From NCBI RefSeq assembly GCF_030362835.1, contig NZ_JAUCGQ010000001.1:1963461-2027460 (forward strand): a stretch of DNA of 64,000 nt, in the 5' to 3' direction. Position 1 is the stretch's first letter. Every line of letters starts with the position of its first letter. The notes beneath the pieces are model-generated. The model had not been told where the DNA came from. It saw only the letters and a program-made list of their open reading frames with translations, and did no database searches. The translations under genes were made by a program, and so were the position numbers. This stretch comes from Cellulomonas alba (GTDB lineage Bacteria > Actinomycetota > Actinomycetes > Actinomycetales > Cellulomonadaceae). Shown in pieces: positions 16,942 through 24,423 of the stretch.

Positions 16942-17634
16942 ATGCGCACCAGCACCCGCACACGGATCACCGCAGTCGCCGTCGCCGGGTTCGCGAGCCT
17001 CGGCCTCGCGGCCTGCTCGTCGAACGGCAGCTCGACGGGATCGGGCGCGTCGTCGCCCGCGATGCAGGACACGCCGATGTCGACGCCGATGTCCAGCCCG
17101 ATGTCGACACCCATGAGCACGGACGGCAGCGCGATGGCGGCGGCGGACCTCGTCGGGCCCGGCTGCGCGGCCTACGCCGCGAAGGTGCCGACCGGCGCCG
17201 GCTCGATCACCGGCATGTCGACGGACCCCGTCGCGGTCGCCGCCTCGAACAACCCGATGCTGACGACCCTCACGGCAGCCGTCTCCGGCAAGCTCAACCC
17301 GAAGGTGAACCTGGTCTCCACGCTCGACGGCAGCGAGTTCACGGTGTTCGCGCCGGTCGACGACGCGTTCGCCAAGATCCCGGCCAAGACGATCGACTCG
17401 CTCAAGACCGACGACAAGACCCTGACCACGATCCTCACGTACCACGTCGTGCCCGGTCAGCTCTCGCCCAGCCAGGTCGTGGGTGACCACAAGACGGTCG
17501 AGGGCGGCATGGTCAAGGTCACCGGCTCCGGCGACGACCTCATGGTGAACGGCGCGAAGGTGGTCTGCGGCGGCGTGCACACCGCCAACGCCACGGTGTA
17601 CCTCATCGACTCGGTGCTGATGCCCGCGAAGTGA
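16942..17634 (+). CDS. Fasciclin-domain lipoprotein (MPT83/MPT70-like)
   Basis: A 230-residue surface lipoprotein. It has a lipobox GLAAC near residue 25, a low-complexity Ser/Gly/Met linker containing a short repeated MSTPM/MSSPM unit, and one fasciclin (FAS1) domain (about 95-230) with [13 protein letters not shown] and LTYHVVPG motifs. Two cysteines (GPGCAAY and KVVCGGV) flank the domain as in MPT70/83, where they form a disulfide; such a bond would be a plausible DipZ substrate. GAGGAG lies 5 nt before the ATG. Its SigK-type promoter and the neighbouring sigK-rskA genes place it in a SigK regulon. Confidence 0.93.
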   Translation: MRTSTRTRITAVAVAGFASLGLAACSSNGSSTGSGASSPAMQDTPMSTPMSSPMSTPMSTDGSAMAAADLVGPGCAAYAAKVPTGAGSITGMSTDPVAVAASNNPMLTTLTAAVSGKLNPKVNLVSTLDGSEFTVFAPVDDAFAKIPAKTIDSLKTDDKTLTTILTYHVVPGQLSPSQVVGDHKTVEGGMVKVTGSGDDLMVNGAKVVCGGVHTANATVYLIDSVLMPAK

Positions 17635-17734
17635 CGCCGACGGACGACGACCTCGAGCCGGCGGCGAGCCGGCCGACCTGACTCCCGGTCGCCGCGGCGA
17701 CCGGCTCCGGCCGACGCGCCCGGCGTCCGGCCCG

Positions 17735-17770
17735 CGCAGCCCCCTTGCACAGGACGGCGAGGGGGCTGCG
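17735..17770. terminator. Bidirectional terminator between fasciclin gene and rskA
   Basis: 11-bp inverted repeat CGCAGCCCCCT / AGGGGGCTGCG with a 14-nt loop between two convergent genes. Confidence 0.85.
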
Positions 17771-17859
17771 GCGTGCCCGTGCCGGTTCGGGCGTCCGCGG
17801 GCTCGCCGGGGCGACGCCGAGCCGGGCCCTCGCGCGGGCTGTTCGGAGTGGGACGCGGC

Positions 17860-18609
17860 TCAGGCGGAGAGGACGACGAGCGGCGCAGTGGTCGGCTGGG
17901 GCGACCCTCCCGCCGGCTCGAGCGTCATGGCGAGCGAGTCGCCCGCGCTGAAGCCGTCCGCGACCAGCGCGTGCTGGTCACCACCGTCGGGCATGAGACC
18001 GGCCGACCTTGGCGTGCCGTCGGCGAGCACCCAGAGCTGGTAGACGTGCCCCGGTGCGGGCTCCGGCAGGTCGGTCACCGCGAACAGTGCGCGGTCCCCG
18101 GTGACGACGGCAGTCGCCTGGCCGCCGCCCGACACGTCGCCGTGGACAACCGATGCCGACGGGTCCGAGAGCAGCCCCGCCAGAGCGGCCTGCTGCTGCT
18201 CCACGTGATCGAGCCGGTGCGCCTGCTGCACGGCGATCGCGGTGGGGATCGCCGCGCCGACGACGAACGCGGCCGCGATCGCCACCCACCGCACGGGCGT
18301 CCGTCGCCGCGAGTCGAGCGGCGTGACGGTCGCGGGCCGGGGCGCGCGAGGTTCCGCCTGCGGGGCCTCGGGCTCGACCTGAGGCGTCCGCCGCGCGGCC
18401 GCGAGCACGTCGGCACGCAGCTGCGGCGGCGGGGGCGTCGCGGAGGTCGCCGCCAGCCGGGCGGCGACCTCGCGGAACCCCGCGAGCTCGCGCACCGCGG
18501 TCGGGTCCGTGGCCAGGAGCCGCTCGACCGCACGGCGCTCGTCGTCGTCGACGGCGTCCAGCGCGTACGCCGCCAGCAGGTCGCGGGCCAGCTCGTCGTC
18601 CTCGCTCAT
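17860..18609 (-). CDS. rskA: Anti-sigma-K factor RskA
   Basis: A 249-residue single-pass anti-sigma factor. The cytoplasmic N-terminal sigma-binding region (about 1-100) opens MSEDDELARDLLAAYALDAV and lacks a zinc HxxxCxxC motif, as in the RskA type. One membrane helix lies at about 105-127. The extracytoplasmic RskA C-terminal domain (about 130-249) contains YQLWVLADGTPRSAG and SLAMTLEPAGGSPQP. The ATG overlaps the sigK stop (ATGA), ensuring coupled synthesis. The family holds SigK at the membrane until proteolysis or redox change releases it. Confidence 0.95.
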   Translation of the reverse strand: MSEDDELARDLLAAYALDAVDDDERRAVERLLATDPTAVRELAGFREVAARLAATSATPPPPQLRADVLAAARRTPQVEPEAPQAEPRAPRPATVTPLDSRRRTPVRWVAIAAAFVVGAAIPTAIAVQQAHRLDHVEQQQAALAGLLSDPSASVVHGDVSGGGQATAVVTGDRALFAVTDLPEPAPGHVYQLWVLADGTPRSAGLMPDGGDQHALVADGFSAGDSLAMTLEPAGGSPQPTTAPLVVLSA

Positions 18610-19325
18610 GCCGTCACCCCCAGACAAAGGCGCAGCCGGATGAGCCCGTCGCGGATCCGCGACTTCACGGTCGGGAGCGCGGCTCCCAGCTCGTCCGCGA
18701 CCTCGCGGTACGTGCGACCGCCGTAGTAGGCGAGCAGGACGGCCTCGCGCTGCGTGGCGGTCAGCGAGCCGAGGCAGTCGCGCACCCGCGCTCGTTCGAG
18801 CTCGTCCGCGACACCGTCGGCCACCTCGTCGAAGGGTCGCCGGGGCTCGGCGTCGAGGTCGCGCTGGTCGCGGTCGCGCTGCGCCTGCACGGCACGCACC
18901 CGGTCGACGGCCCGCCGGTGCGCGGTCGTCAGCGCCCAGGCTCGGGCGGACCCGCGCGCGGCGTCGAAGCGCGGTGCGGTGCGCCACACGTCGAGCCACA
19001 CCTCCTGCGCGACCTCGGCCGCGTGGTCGGGGTCGCGCAGCACGCGCAGGCACACGCCGAAGACGGCAGCGCCGAGGCGGTCGTACAGCCGCTCGAACGC
19101 GGCCTCGTCGCCGGCGGCGACGTCACGGAGCAACGCGTCCGCGGTCACCTCCGGCCCGCGCGCGTCGACGGCGGCGGGCACCTGAGGTCGTTGCGGCACG
19201 CCCGCCAGTCTCACGCACCCCGCTCGCGCACGCGCGCGCGGCGCCGACCGCGGGCGCCGTGCCCGGCGCAGCTCGGACGCGCTGCCGTGGCCGGTGACGG
19301 GTCGCATGCGCGCCACGCCGAGCAT
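18606..19325 (-). CDS. sigK: ECF RNA polymerase sigma factor SigK
   Basis: ECF sigma factor with region 2 (FERLYDRLGAAVFGV... DPDHAAEVAQEVWLDVW) and region 4 (LTATQREAVLLAYYGGRTYRE, then helix-turn-helix). I chose the ATG at 19325 because GGAGGT lies 7 nt upstream and it falls 48 nt after the predicted SigK-dependent start. This gives 239 residues with an about 45-residue basic N-terminal extension not usual for SigK; a GTG near 19202 would give a conventional length. Followed by overlapping rskA. Promoters matching its own recognition sequence precede itself, dipZ and the fasciclin gene. Confidence 0.93.
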   Translation of the reverse strand: MLGVARMRPVTGHGSASELRRARRPRSAPRARARAGCVRLAGVPQRPQVPAAVDARGPEVTADALLRDVAAGDEAAFERLYDRLGAAVFGVCLRVLRDPDHAAEVAQEVWLDVWRTAPRFDAARGSARAWALTTAHRRAVDRVRAVQAQRDRDQRDLDAEPRRPFDEVADGVADELERARVRDCLGSLTATQREAVLLAYYGGRTYREVADELGAALPTVKSRIRDGLIRLRLCLGVTA

Positions 19326-19345
19326 CGCCACCACCTCCGGACGAT

Positions 19346-19378
19346 CCCATCGAGCCCGGCGACAACGGGCTCGATGGG
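19346..19378 (-). terminator. 13-bp perfect hairpin between lipoprotein gene and sigK
   Basis: CCCATCGAGCCCG / CGGGCTCGATGGG with a 7-nt loop. On the minus strand it lies 41 nt after the LppX-like gene's stop and is probably its terminator. The predicted sigK start site (about 19373) falls inside its first arm, so a sigK-initiated RNA would have most of one arm and the full second arm. Confidence 0.8.
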
Positions 19379-19379
19379 T

Positions 19380-19406
19380 GTTCGGTGCCGCCGTCCCGAC
19401 GGATGG
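19380..19406 (-). promoter_or_regulatory. SigK-type promoter for sigK-rskA (autoregulation)
   Basis: Minus-strand -35 CCATCC (19406-19401), 15-bp spacer, -10 CCGAAC (19385-19380). Identical in both hexamers and spacer length to the fasciclin promoter. Confidence 0.8.
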
Positions 19407-19418
19407 CTGCGCGAACAC

Positions 19419-20225
19419 TCAGAACGGCGAGTCGGTGATCTCGTCCGCGCTCGGCGCCGTGACGGGGGCGCCCGCGCCCCAGTGGCTGAACGTCATGTCG
19501 ACCGTCGTGCCGAGCACCGACGTCGTCACCTTGCGCAGCCGGTTGTCGGGGCCGACCCAGTAGCGGTAGGTCAGCGTGGCCGGGAGCTTGACGTCCGTCG
19601 AGCCGAGCTGCGACTGCAGCGACGCGATCTTGCTCGTGTCGAGCGTGACGTCATAGGGCTGCGCGGCGACGCCGTCGAGCTGGACCGGCGCGCCGGCCTT
19701 CGCGACGCTGACGACGGCGCCCTGGATCTCCCGGATGCTCTGCGCCGGGTCCGACTGCTGGGTGAGCTGGTCGAACGACGAGGCGAGCGGGTTCGACGTG
19801 TCCTTCGGGTCGATGACGAAGAACTTGCCCTTCGTCAGCTGCGGCATCGACATGTACGCCTTGCCGCCCACGAACCGCATCTCGATCGTGCCCTGGTCCG
19901 CGATGTCCATCGTCATGGCGAGGGTGGGCGTCGCCGCCGACGTCCCGACCTCGGCCGAGCCGCGCGCCGTGACGGCCTGACCCTGCGCCGTCATGTTCAT
20001 GGTGAAGTCGTAGCTCGCGGCCTTCGTCATGGCCGCACCGAGCGTGTCGGCGAAGGTCGCCGCGGTCAGCTCGACCGGAGCGGTCGGCGTCGGCGTGGCC
20101 GAGGCGCCGGCGTGGGCACGCGTGGGGTCGGCGGCCGCATCGTGGCTGCCGGCGTCGCAGGCGCCGAGGAGCGCGACGACGGCGACGCTCGCGGCGACGG
20201 TGAGGACTCGGACGGGACGACGCAC
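19419..20225 (-). CDS. LppX/LprG-like lipoprotein
   Basis: A 268-residue lipoprotein with signal peptide and lipobox LLGAC (Cys about residue 23), an Ala/Thr/Pro-rich linker, and a beta-rich domain typical of the LppX/LprAFG group, which carries lipids or glycolipids between membrane and envelope. Family features include YDFTMNMTAQGQ, EMRFVGGKAYMSMPQ and YRYWVGPDNRLRKV. GTG start with AGGGGG about 7 nt upstream. It ends just before the sigK promoter; a hairpin follows. A role in lipid transport is inferred from family only. Confidence 0.85.
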   Translation of the reverse strand: MRRPVRVLTVAASVAVVALLGACDAGSHDAAADPTRAHAGASATPTPTAPVELTAATFADTLGAAMTKAASYDFTMNMTAQGQAVTARGSAEVGTSAATPTLAMTMDIADQGTIEMRFVGGKAYMSMPQLTKGKFFVIDPKDTSNPLASSFDQLTQQSDPAQSIREIQGAVVSVAKAGAPVQLDGVAAQPYDVTLDTSKIASLQSQLGSTDVKLPATLTYRYWVGPDNRLRKVTTSVLGTTVDMTFSHWGAGAPVTAPSADEITDSPF

Positions 20226-20239
20226 GGGACTACCCCCTG

Positions 20240-20281
20240 GGTGTGCTCGTCCGGCTGAGGCCGCCGGCGGACGAGCACACC
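20240..20281. terminator. Hairpin after the VOC gene, adjoining the lipoprotein start
   Basis: 14-bp perfect inverted repeat GGTGTGCTCGTCCG / CGGACGAGCACACC, 14-nt loop. On the minus strand it follows the VOC gene's stop by 66 nt and ends 15 nt before the lipoprotein GTG, so it could terminate the former or act within the leader of the latter. Confidence 0.75.
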
Positions 20282-20346
20282 GTCGCGGCCGCCAGCAGGA
20301 TGCCATGCGCGCCGGCCCGGCGTCCGCGACTCTGCACCGGCTGGGG

Positions 20347-21153
20347 CTAACCGGCCGCGTCGAAGAAGCAGAACGGGTGACCCGCCGGGTCGATCAGCAC
20401 GCGCACGTGCTCCTGCGGCTGGAAGTCCGCGAGCCGCGAGCCGCACGCGAGCGCGTGCTCGACGCCGCGCGCGAGGTCGTCCACGAGGAAGTCGGGGTGC
20501 AGCTCCATCTGCTGGTGGTCGTCCGTCGCGGGCCACACCGGGGGCCGGTACCGCGGGTCGGACGAGAACGACAGGCCGGAGCCGCCCGCCGGCGGCCGGA
20601 GCTGCGCCCAGTCCTCGTCCTCGGAGACGCGCGTCCAGCCGAGCAGACGCTCGTAGAAGTCGGCGAGCTCGCGCGCGTCGAGGCACTCGAGCACCGTCGA
20701 GACCAGCGTCACCTCGATGTTCGCGTGGCGGGTCGGCGTGGGCAGGCGCGGGGCGGCGTCCCGGCGCGCGTCCGAGACGGTGGCGCCGCTCGTCAGCGGG
20801 CTCTCGTGGTGCGGCTCGTAGAGCCCGAGCGTCGCGCCGCTCGGCAGGGCGATGCTCGTGACGAGCCCGTAGCCCGCCTCGCGCGGCGGCGCCTCGGGCT
20901 CGACGCCGCGACGGGCGAGGTCGGCGAGCGTGCGTTCCAGGTCGTCGCACATCAGGAACAGCGTCGCGCCCTGACCGAGCAGGCCGCTCGCGCCCGGGTG
21001 CACGCCGAGCTCCGCGGGCGGCAGGCCGAAGATCAGCCAGCCGTCGCCCGACGCGGCGTCCTCGACCCACGGCCAGCCGAGCCGGTCGCGCAGGAACTCA
21101 CGGTCCGCGGCGGGGTCGTCGCTGGGCAGCAGCACGTGGAAGCCGGTGATCAC
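20347..21153 (-). CDS. Double VOC (glyoxalase/bleomycin-resistance fold) protein
   Basis: A 268-residue protein with two VOC domains in one chain: the first opens VITGFHVLLPSDDPAADREF (residues 1-135) and the second (about 150-268) contains LDARELADFYERLLGW and ends DPAGHPFCFFDAAG. A charged linker joins them. VOC proteins include dioxygenases, isomerases and antibiotic-binding proteins; the second domain resembles single-domain VOC proteins often found alone in actinobacteria. I prefer the GTG at 21153; a longer frame upstream is low complexity. Enzymatic function cannot be assigned. Confidence 0.85.
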   Translation of the reverse strand: MITGFHVLLPSDDPAADREFLRDRLGWPWVEDAASGDGWLIFGLPPAELGVHPGASGLLGQGATLFLMCDDLERTLADLARRGVEPEAPPREAGYGLVTSIALPSGATLGLYEPHHESPLTSGATVSDARRDAAPRLPTPTRHANIEVTLVSTVLECLDARELADFYERLLGWTRVSEDEDWAQLRPPAGGSGLSFSSDPRYRPPVWPATDDHQQMELHPDFLVDDLARGVEHALACGSRLADFQPQEHVRVLIDPAGHPFCFFDAAG

Positions 21154-21218
21154 CGGACAAGGGTCGGGGCGGTCGCGGGGGGCCGCCACCGGAACGCGAT
21201 CGCGGGCAGCGAAATCGG

Positions 21219-21248
21219 TTGGACCTGGCGCGGGGCCGGACGTACCGT
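21219..21248 (+). promoter_or_regulatory. Candidate promoter for the leader ORF/map region
   Basis: -35 TTGGAC (21219-21224), 18-bp spacer, -10 TACCGT (21243-21248), about 33 nt ahead of the 12-codon ORF. Confidence 0.5.
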
Positions 21249-21280
21249 CGTCGAACACGGGAAAGGAGGTGGTCCGGAAC

Positions 21281-21319
21281 ATGAAGTCTTCCAGGACGCG
21301 TGAGGTGGCTGTCCGCTAG
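21281..21319 (+). CDS. 12-residue leader-type ORF (MKSSRTREVAVR)
   Basis: A complete short ORF: ATG at 21281, stop TAG at 21317-21319. It has one of the best ribosome sites in the window, AAAGGAGGTGG ending 7-8 nt upstream. The peptide is basic and hydrophilic with no run of one amino acid, so simple amino-acid attenuation is not obvious. It is followed directly by a highly structured region (21349-21473) and then map. I do not recognise a named family with confidence; a leader peptide governing downstream expression is the most economical reading. Confidence 0.6.
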   Translation: MKSSRTREVAVR

Positions 21320-21348
21320 TCGCCCCAGTCTCGGGACGGATTGCCGAT

Positions 21349-21473
21349 CCGCCCGCAGGCCCCCGGACCACCGGGAGGGCGGCGAGCGAATCTCCGGCAG
21401 TCACCGAAGCCCGTGGGAGCCGCGACCTCGTCCATCGCGGCAGGGCCCCGTCAGGGGTTCCGGCCCACGGGCT
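21349..21473 (+). ncRNA. Structured leader region between short ORF and map (candidate cis-RNA)
   Basis: Two strong folds. Hairpin A: CCGCCC (21349-21354) with GGGCGG (21377-21382) enclosing CCCGG-ACCA-CCGGG. Fold B: AGCCCGTGGG (21408-21417) with CCCACGGGCT (21464-21473) encloses two local hairpins, CCGCGA/TCGCGG and CCCC-GTCA-GGGG, forming a three-way junction. No coding frame explains this 240-nt gap. It may be an attenuator or regulatory RNA linked to the upstream short ORF. Confidence 0.5.
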
Positions 21474-21560
21474 CTCCCGTGCCCGGCGACGGGTCCGCAG
21501 TGGCGGACCGCGCGAGGGAGCGCGGGCGAGGATGCCCGCCGGCCGTGATTGGCTGGGTCC

Positions 21561-22325
21561 ATGGCTCTCAAGACCGCCGCCGAGATCGACCAGATGCGCC
21601 CGGCCGGGAAGTTCGTCGCCGGGGTGCTCTCCTCGCTGCGCGACGTCGCCCGCACCGGCATGACGCTCGCCGACCTCGACGCGCACGCGCACCGCATGAT
21701 CGACGACGCCGGCGCCCGCTCGGTGTACCTCGGCTACCACCCGTCGTTCGGCGCGATGCCCTACCCCGGCGTGCTCTGCACCTCCGTCAACGACGCGGCG
21801 CTGCACGGGCTGCCCTCGTCGTACGTGCTGCAGGACGGCGACGTCTTGAGCATCGACTTCGCGGCCGAGGTCCAGGGCTGGGTCGCGGACTCGGCGCTGA
21901 CGTTCCAGCTCGGCACCACGACGCCCGAGGCGCAGCGGCTGATCGCCGCGACCGAGCGCGCGCTCGACGCGGGCATCGCCGCTGCGCGGGCGGGCGCGCG
22001 GATGGGCGACGTCTCGGCCGCGATCGGCGCGGTCGGCGCCGCCGCCGGGTACGGCATCAACGGCGACTTCGGCGGGCACGGCGTCGGGCGCACGATGCAC
22101 GAGGAGCCGCACGTGCCGAACCTCGGCCGGCCTCGCTCGGGGCTCAAGCTCAAGCCGGGGCTCGTCATCGCGATCGAGCCGTGGTTCATGGCGGGCGGCG
22201 ACGACTACCTGATCGACCCCGACGGCTGGACGATCCGCACGGCCGACGGCTCGCTGGCCGCCCACGCCGAGCACACCGTGGCGGTGACGAAGGACGGGCC
22301 CGTCGTCCTCACGGCTCGCGACTGA
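21561..22325 (+). CDS. map: Methionine aminopeptidase, type I
   Basis: A 254-residue metallopeptidase that removes the initiator methionine from nascent proteins. The pita-bread fold's five metal ligands are present: Asp in LSIDFAAE, Asp in VADSALTF, His in GHGVGRTMH, Glu in IAIEPWF and Glu in HAEHTVAV. The substrate-binding HPSFGAMPYPGVLCTSVND segment is also clear. ATG at 21561; no convincing ribosome site is visible. It is probably a stand-alone second map copy, because secY-adk neighbours of the housekeeping map are absent. Confidence 0.95.
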   Translation: MALKTAAEIDQMRPAGKFVAGVLSSLRDVARTGMTLADLDAHAHRMIDDAGARSVYLGYHPSFGAMPYPGVLCTSVNDAALHGLPSSYVLQDGDVLSIDFAAEVQGWVADSALTFQLGTTTPEAQRLIAATERALDAGIAAARAGARMGDVSAAIGAVGAAAGYGINGDFGGHGVGRTMHEEPHVPNLGRPRSGLKLKPGLVIAIEPWFMAGGDDYLIDPDGWTIRTADGSLAAHAEHTVAVTKDGPVVLTARD

Positions 22326-22340
22326 CGGTCGCGTACCGGA

Positions 22341-22411
22341 CGTGCGGCCGGGCGCTCGACTCCCGGAGTGTCGTCGGCGTGTCCCCGCAGGGGCGGCGCC
22401 TCGGCCGCACG
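22341..22411. terminator. Convergent terminator between map and ABC permease
   Basis: Inverted repeat CGTGCGGCCG / CGGCCGCACG (22341-22350 with 22402-22411), continued by GGCGC / GCGCC, with an inner CGAC/GTCG hairpin. Lies between two convergent genes. Confidence 0.7.
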
Positions 22412-22427
22412 TTCGGTCCGGCGGGTG

Positions 22428-23258
22428 CTACAGCGACCGCTGGTACGCGTGCATCGCATGGACCGACCACCACGCGACCAGCGCCGCGAGGACCGCGAGC
22501 CACAGGCTGCGCGTGCCCACGAGGCCCCAGTCGACGTCGGTCGACATCGCCGTGCGCGCGGCCTCGGTGGCCCACGTCAGCGGGTTGTAGCGGGCGGCGG
22601 TCTCGACCCAGCTCGGCAGCAGCGCGGGCGGCATGAGCGCAGTCGACACGAACGTCGCGGGCAGCACGATGATCGTCGAGATGCCGATCAGCGCCGTCTG
22701 GTCGCGCGCGAGCAGCGCGACGGCCGCCGACAGCGAGCAGAACGCGGCCGCGAGCAGCAACGACACGCCGAGCGCCACGGCCATGCCGACGAGCCCGCCG
22801 TCGTACCGGGCACCCGCGAGCCAGCCGATCCCGATGACGCACACGCCCTGCACGAGCGAGACCGCGAGCTGCTGGACGAGCTGCCCGGTGACGAGCGCCG
22901 ACCGGTGCACCGGCGAGGACAGGAGCCGGTCCATGACGCCCGAGCGGATGTCGTCGATGAACCCCGTGCCGGCCCACGCGCCCGAGTAGAGGACCGTCAT
23001 CATGACGATCCCGGGCACCAGGAACGTCAGGTAGTCGGCGCCACCGAACCCGGGCAGGTCGCCGACCGCGCTGAACACGTTGCCGAACAGCACGATCCAG
23101 ATGACGGGCTGGACGATCGCGACGCCGAGCCCCCACGGCTGGCGCAGCAGGTTGACGAACCAGCGCCACGAGACGTGCGCGACCTGCGCGGGCCACGAGG
23201 CGTCGCGCGCGGTGGTCGGGGCCGGTGCCGTGGTGCGGTCGAGGGTCGCGGTGCTCAT
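22428..23258 (-). CDS. ABC-2 type exporter permease
   Basis: A 276-residue ABC-2 permease of the DrrB/daunorubicin-resistance type with six membrane helices; the IRSGVMDRLLSSPV segment and the ARYNPLTWATEAAR motif near the last helices are family marks. ATG overlaps the stop of the upstream ATPase gene (ATGA). Forms a two-component exporter with that ATPase, probably for a lipophilic drug. Confidence 0.93.
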   Translation of the reverse strand: MSTATLDRTTAPAPTTARDASWPAQVAHVSWRWFVNLLRQPWGLGVAIVQPVIWIVLFGNVFSAVGDLPGFGGADYLTFLVPGIVMMTVLYSGAWAGTGFIDDIRSGVMDRLLSSPVHRSALVTGQLVQQLAVSLVQGVCVIGIGWLAGARYDGGLVGMAVALGVSLLLAAAFCSLSAAVALLARDQTALIGISTIIVLPATFVSTALMPPALLPSWVETAARYNPLTWATEAARTAMSTDVDWGLVGTRSLWLAVLAALVAWWSVHAMHAYQRSL

Positions 23259-24262
23259 CGCGCGGCCTCCTTCGAGGTGGCGTCGGCTGCGGTCCAGGAG
23301 CGGCCGGCATGACGGAGGTAGACGTCGTCGAGCGTCGGCCGCGAGACCGCGACCGCGCCGTGCCGGACGCCCGCGTCACGCAGCGCCGCGATCACCGCGG
23401 CGACGACGGCCGAGCCGTCCGGGGTGCGGGCCACGAGCCGGCCCGTCGGGCCCTCGACGTGGACGACCGCGTCGTCGAGACCGGCGACCCGCGCGGCCGC
23501 GGAACGGACCGCGTCTGCGTCGGGCTCGACGAGCTCGACCGTCAGCGTGTCGCCCGCGAGCGTCGACTTGAGCTCGTCGGGCGAGCCGGCGACGACCACC
23601 CGGCCCTGGTCGACGATCGACACGGCGTCGGCGAGCCGGTCCGCCTCCTCGAGGTAGTGCGTGGTGAGGACGACGGTGAGCGCGTCCTCGCCGGCGAGGC
23701 GCCGGATCTCCGCCCACATCGACGCGCGCGCCTCCGGGTCGAGGCCAGTGGTGGGCTCGTCGAGGAACAGCACCTGCGGCCGGTCGACGAGCCCGAGCGC
23801 GACGTCCAGCTTGCGGCGGGTGCCGCCCGAGAGGCAGGTGGTGCGACGGTCGGCGGCCTCCCCGAGGCCGAACCGGTCGACGAGCTCGCGCGCCCTCGCG
23901 GTCGCGTCAGCCCGGGACGCCCCGCGAAGCCGGGCGGCCATCGCGAGGTTCTCGCGCGGGGTGAGGAGGCCGTCGGCGCCCGTGCCCTGCGAGACGTACC
24001 CGATCCGGCGGCGCACGGCCGCGGCGTCGCGCGCGACGTCGAACCCGGCGACCCGTGCCGTGCCCTCGGCCGCCCTGGCGAGCGTCGTCAGCACCTTCGT
24101 GGTGGTGGACTTGCCGGCGCCGTTCGGGCCGAGCAGGCCGTGGACCGTGCCCGCGGGCACGGCGAGGTCGAGCCCGTCGAGGGCTCGGACGTCCGGTTGG
24201 CCGCGGCCTCCCGGGTAGGTCTTGACGAGGCCGTGGGCGTCCACGGCGAGGTCGAGCGGCAT
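23255..24262 (-). CDS. ABC exporter ATP-binding protein (DrrA-like)
   Basis: A 335-residue nucleotide-binding subunit. Walker A GPNGAGKST, signature LSGGTRRKLDVA, Walker B VLFLDEPTTG, and the switch His in TTHYLEEADR are all present. The C-terminal about 90 residues are the DrrA-type extension ending with a conserved PTLDDVYL motif. The chosen ATG at 24262 begins MPLDLAVDAHGLVKTYPGG. Translationally coupled to the permease gene; PadR is encoded just upstream on the same strand, and ABC exporters of this type are often PadR-controlled. Confidence 0.94.
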   Translation of the reverse strand: MPLDLAVDAHGLVKTYPGGRGQPDVRALDGLDLAVPAGTVHGLLGPNGAGKSTTTKVLTTLARAAEGTARVAGFDVARDAAAVRRRIGYVSQGTGADGLLTPRENLAMAARLRGASRADATARARELVDRFGLGEAADRRTTCLSGGTRRKLDVALGLVDRPQVLFLDEPTTGLDPEARASMWAEIRRLAGEDALTVVLTTHYLEEADRLADAVSIVDQGRVVVAGSPDELKSTLAGDTLTVELVEPDADAVRSAAARVAGLDDAVVHVEGPTGRLVARTPDGSAVVAAVIAALRDAGVRHGAVAVSRPTLDDVYLRHAGRSWTAADATSKEAAR

Positions 24263-24374
24263 GGTGCTCCCTCTGGTCGGGCCGTCCGGGGGACGGCCGG
24301 TGAGTCCGACCGAGGCGCCACCTATGCTGATTCGTGCGGCGGATCGCGCAGGTGTTCCTGGTCGGTTCGTGGTC

Positions 24375-24408
24375 GGTCGGCCCGGGTGTTCCAGCACCTG
24401 GGCCGACC
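24375..24408. terminator. Terminator after padR
   Basis: GGTCGGCCC / GGGCCGACC with inner GGTG / CACC, 16 nt after the padR stop on the minus strand. It would separate padR from the ABC operon 112 nt further on. Confidence 0.85.
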
Positions 24409-24423
24409 TGTTTCGCCGCCCGG

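Noticed and set aside
17080-17125. Repeated MSTPM/MSSPM codons as an assembly artefact
   Set aside because: The repeat copies use different codons, so it is a real low-complexity linker between lipobox and FAS1 domain.
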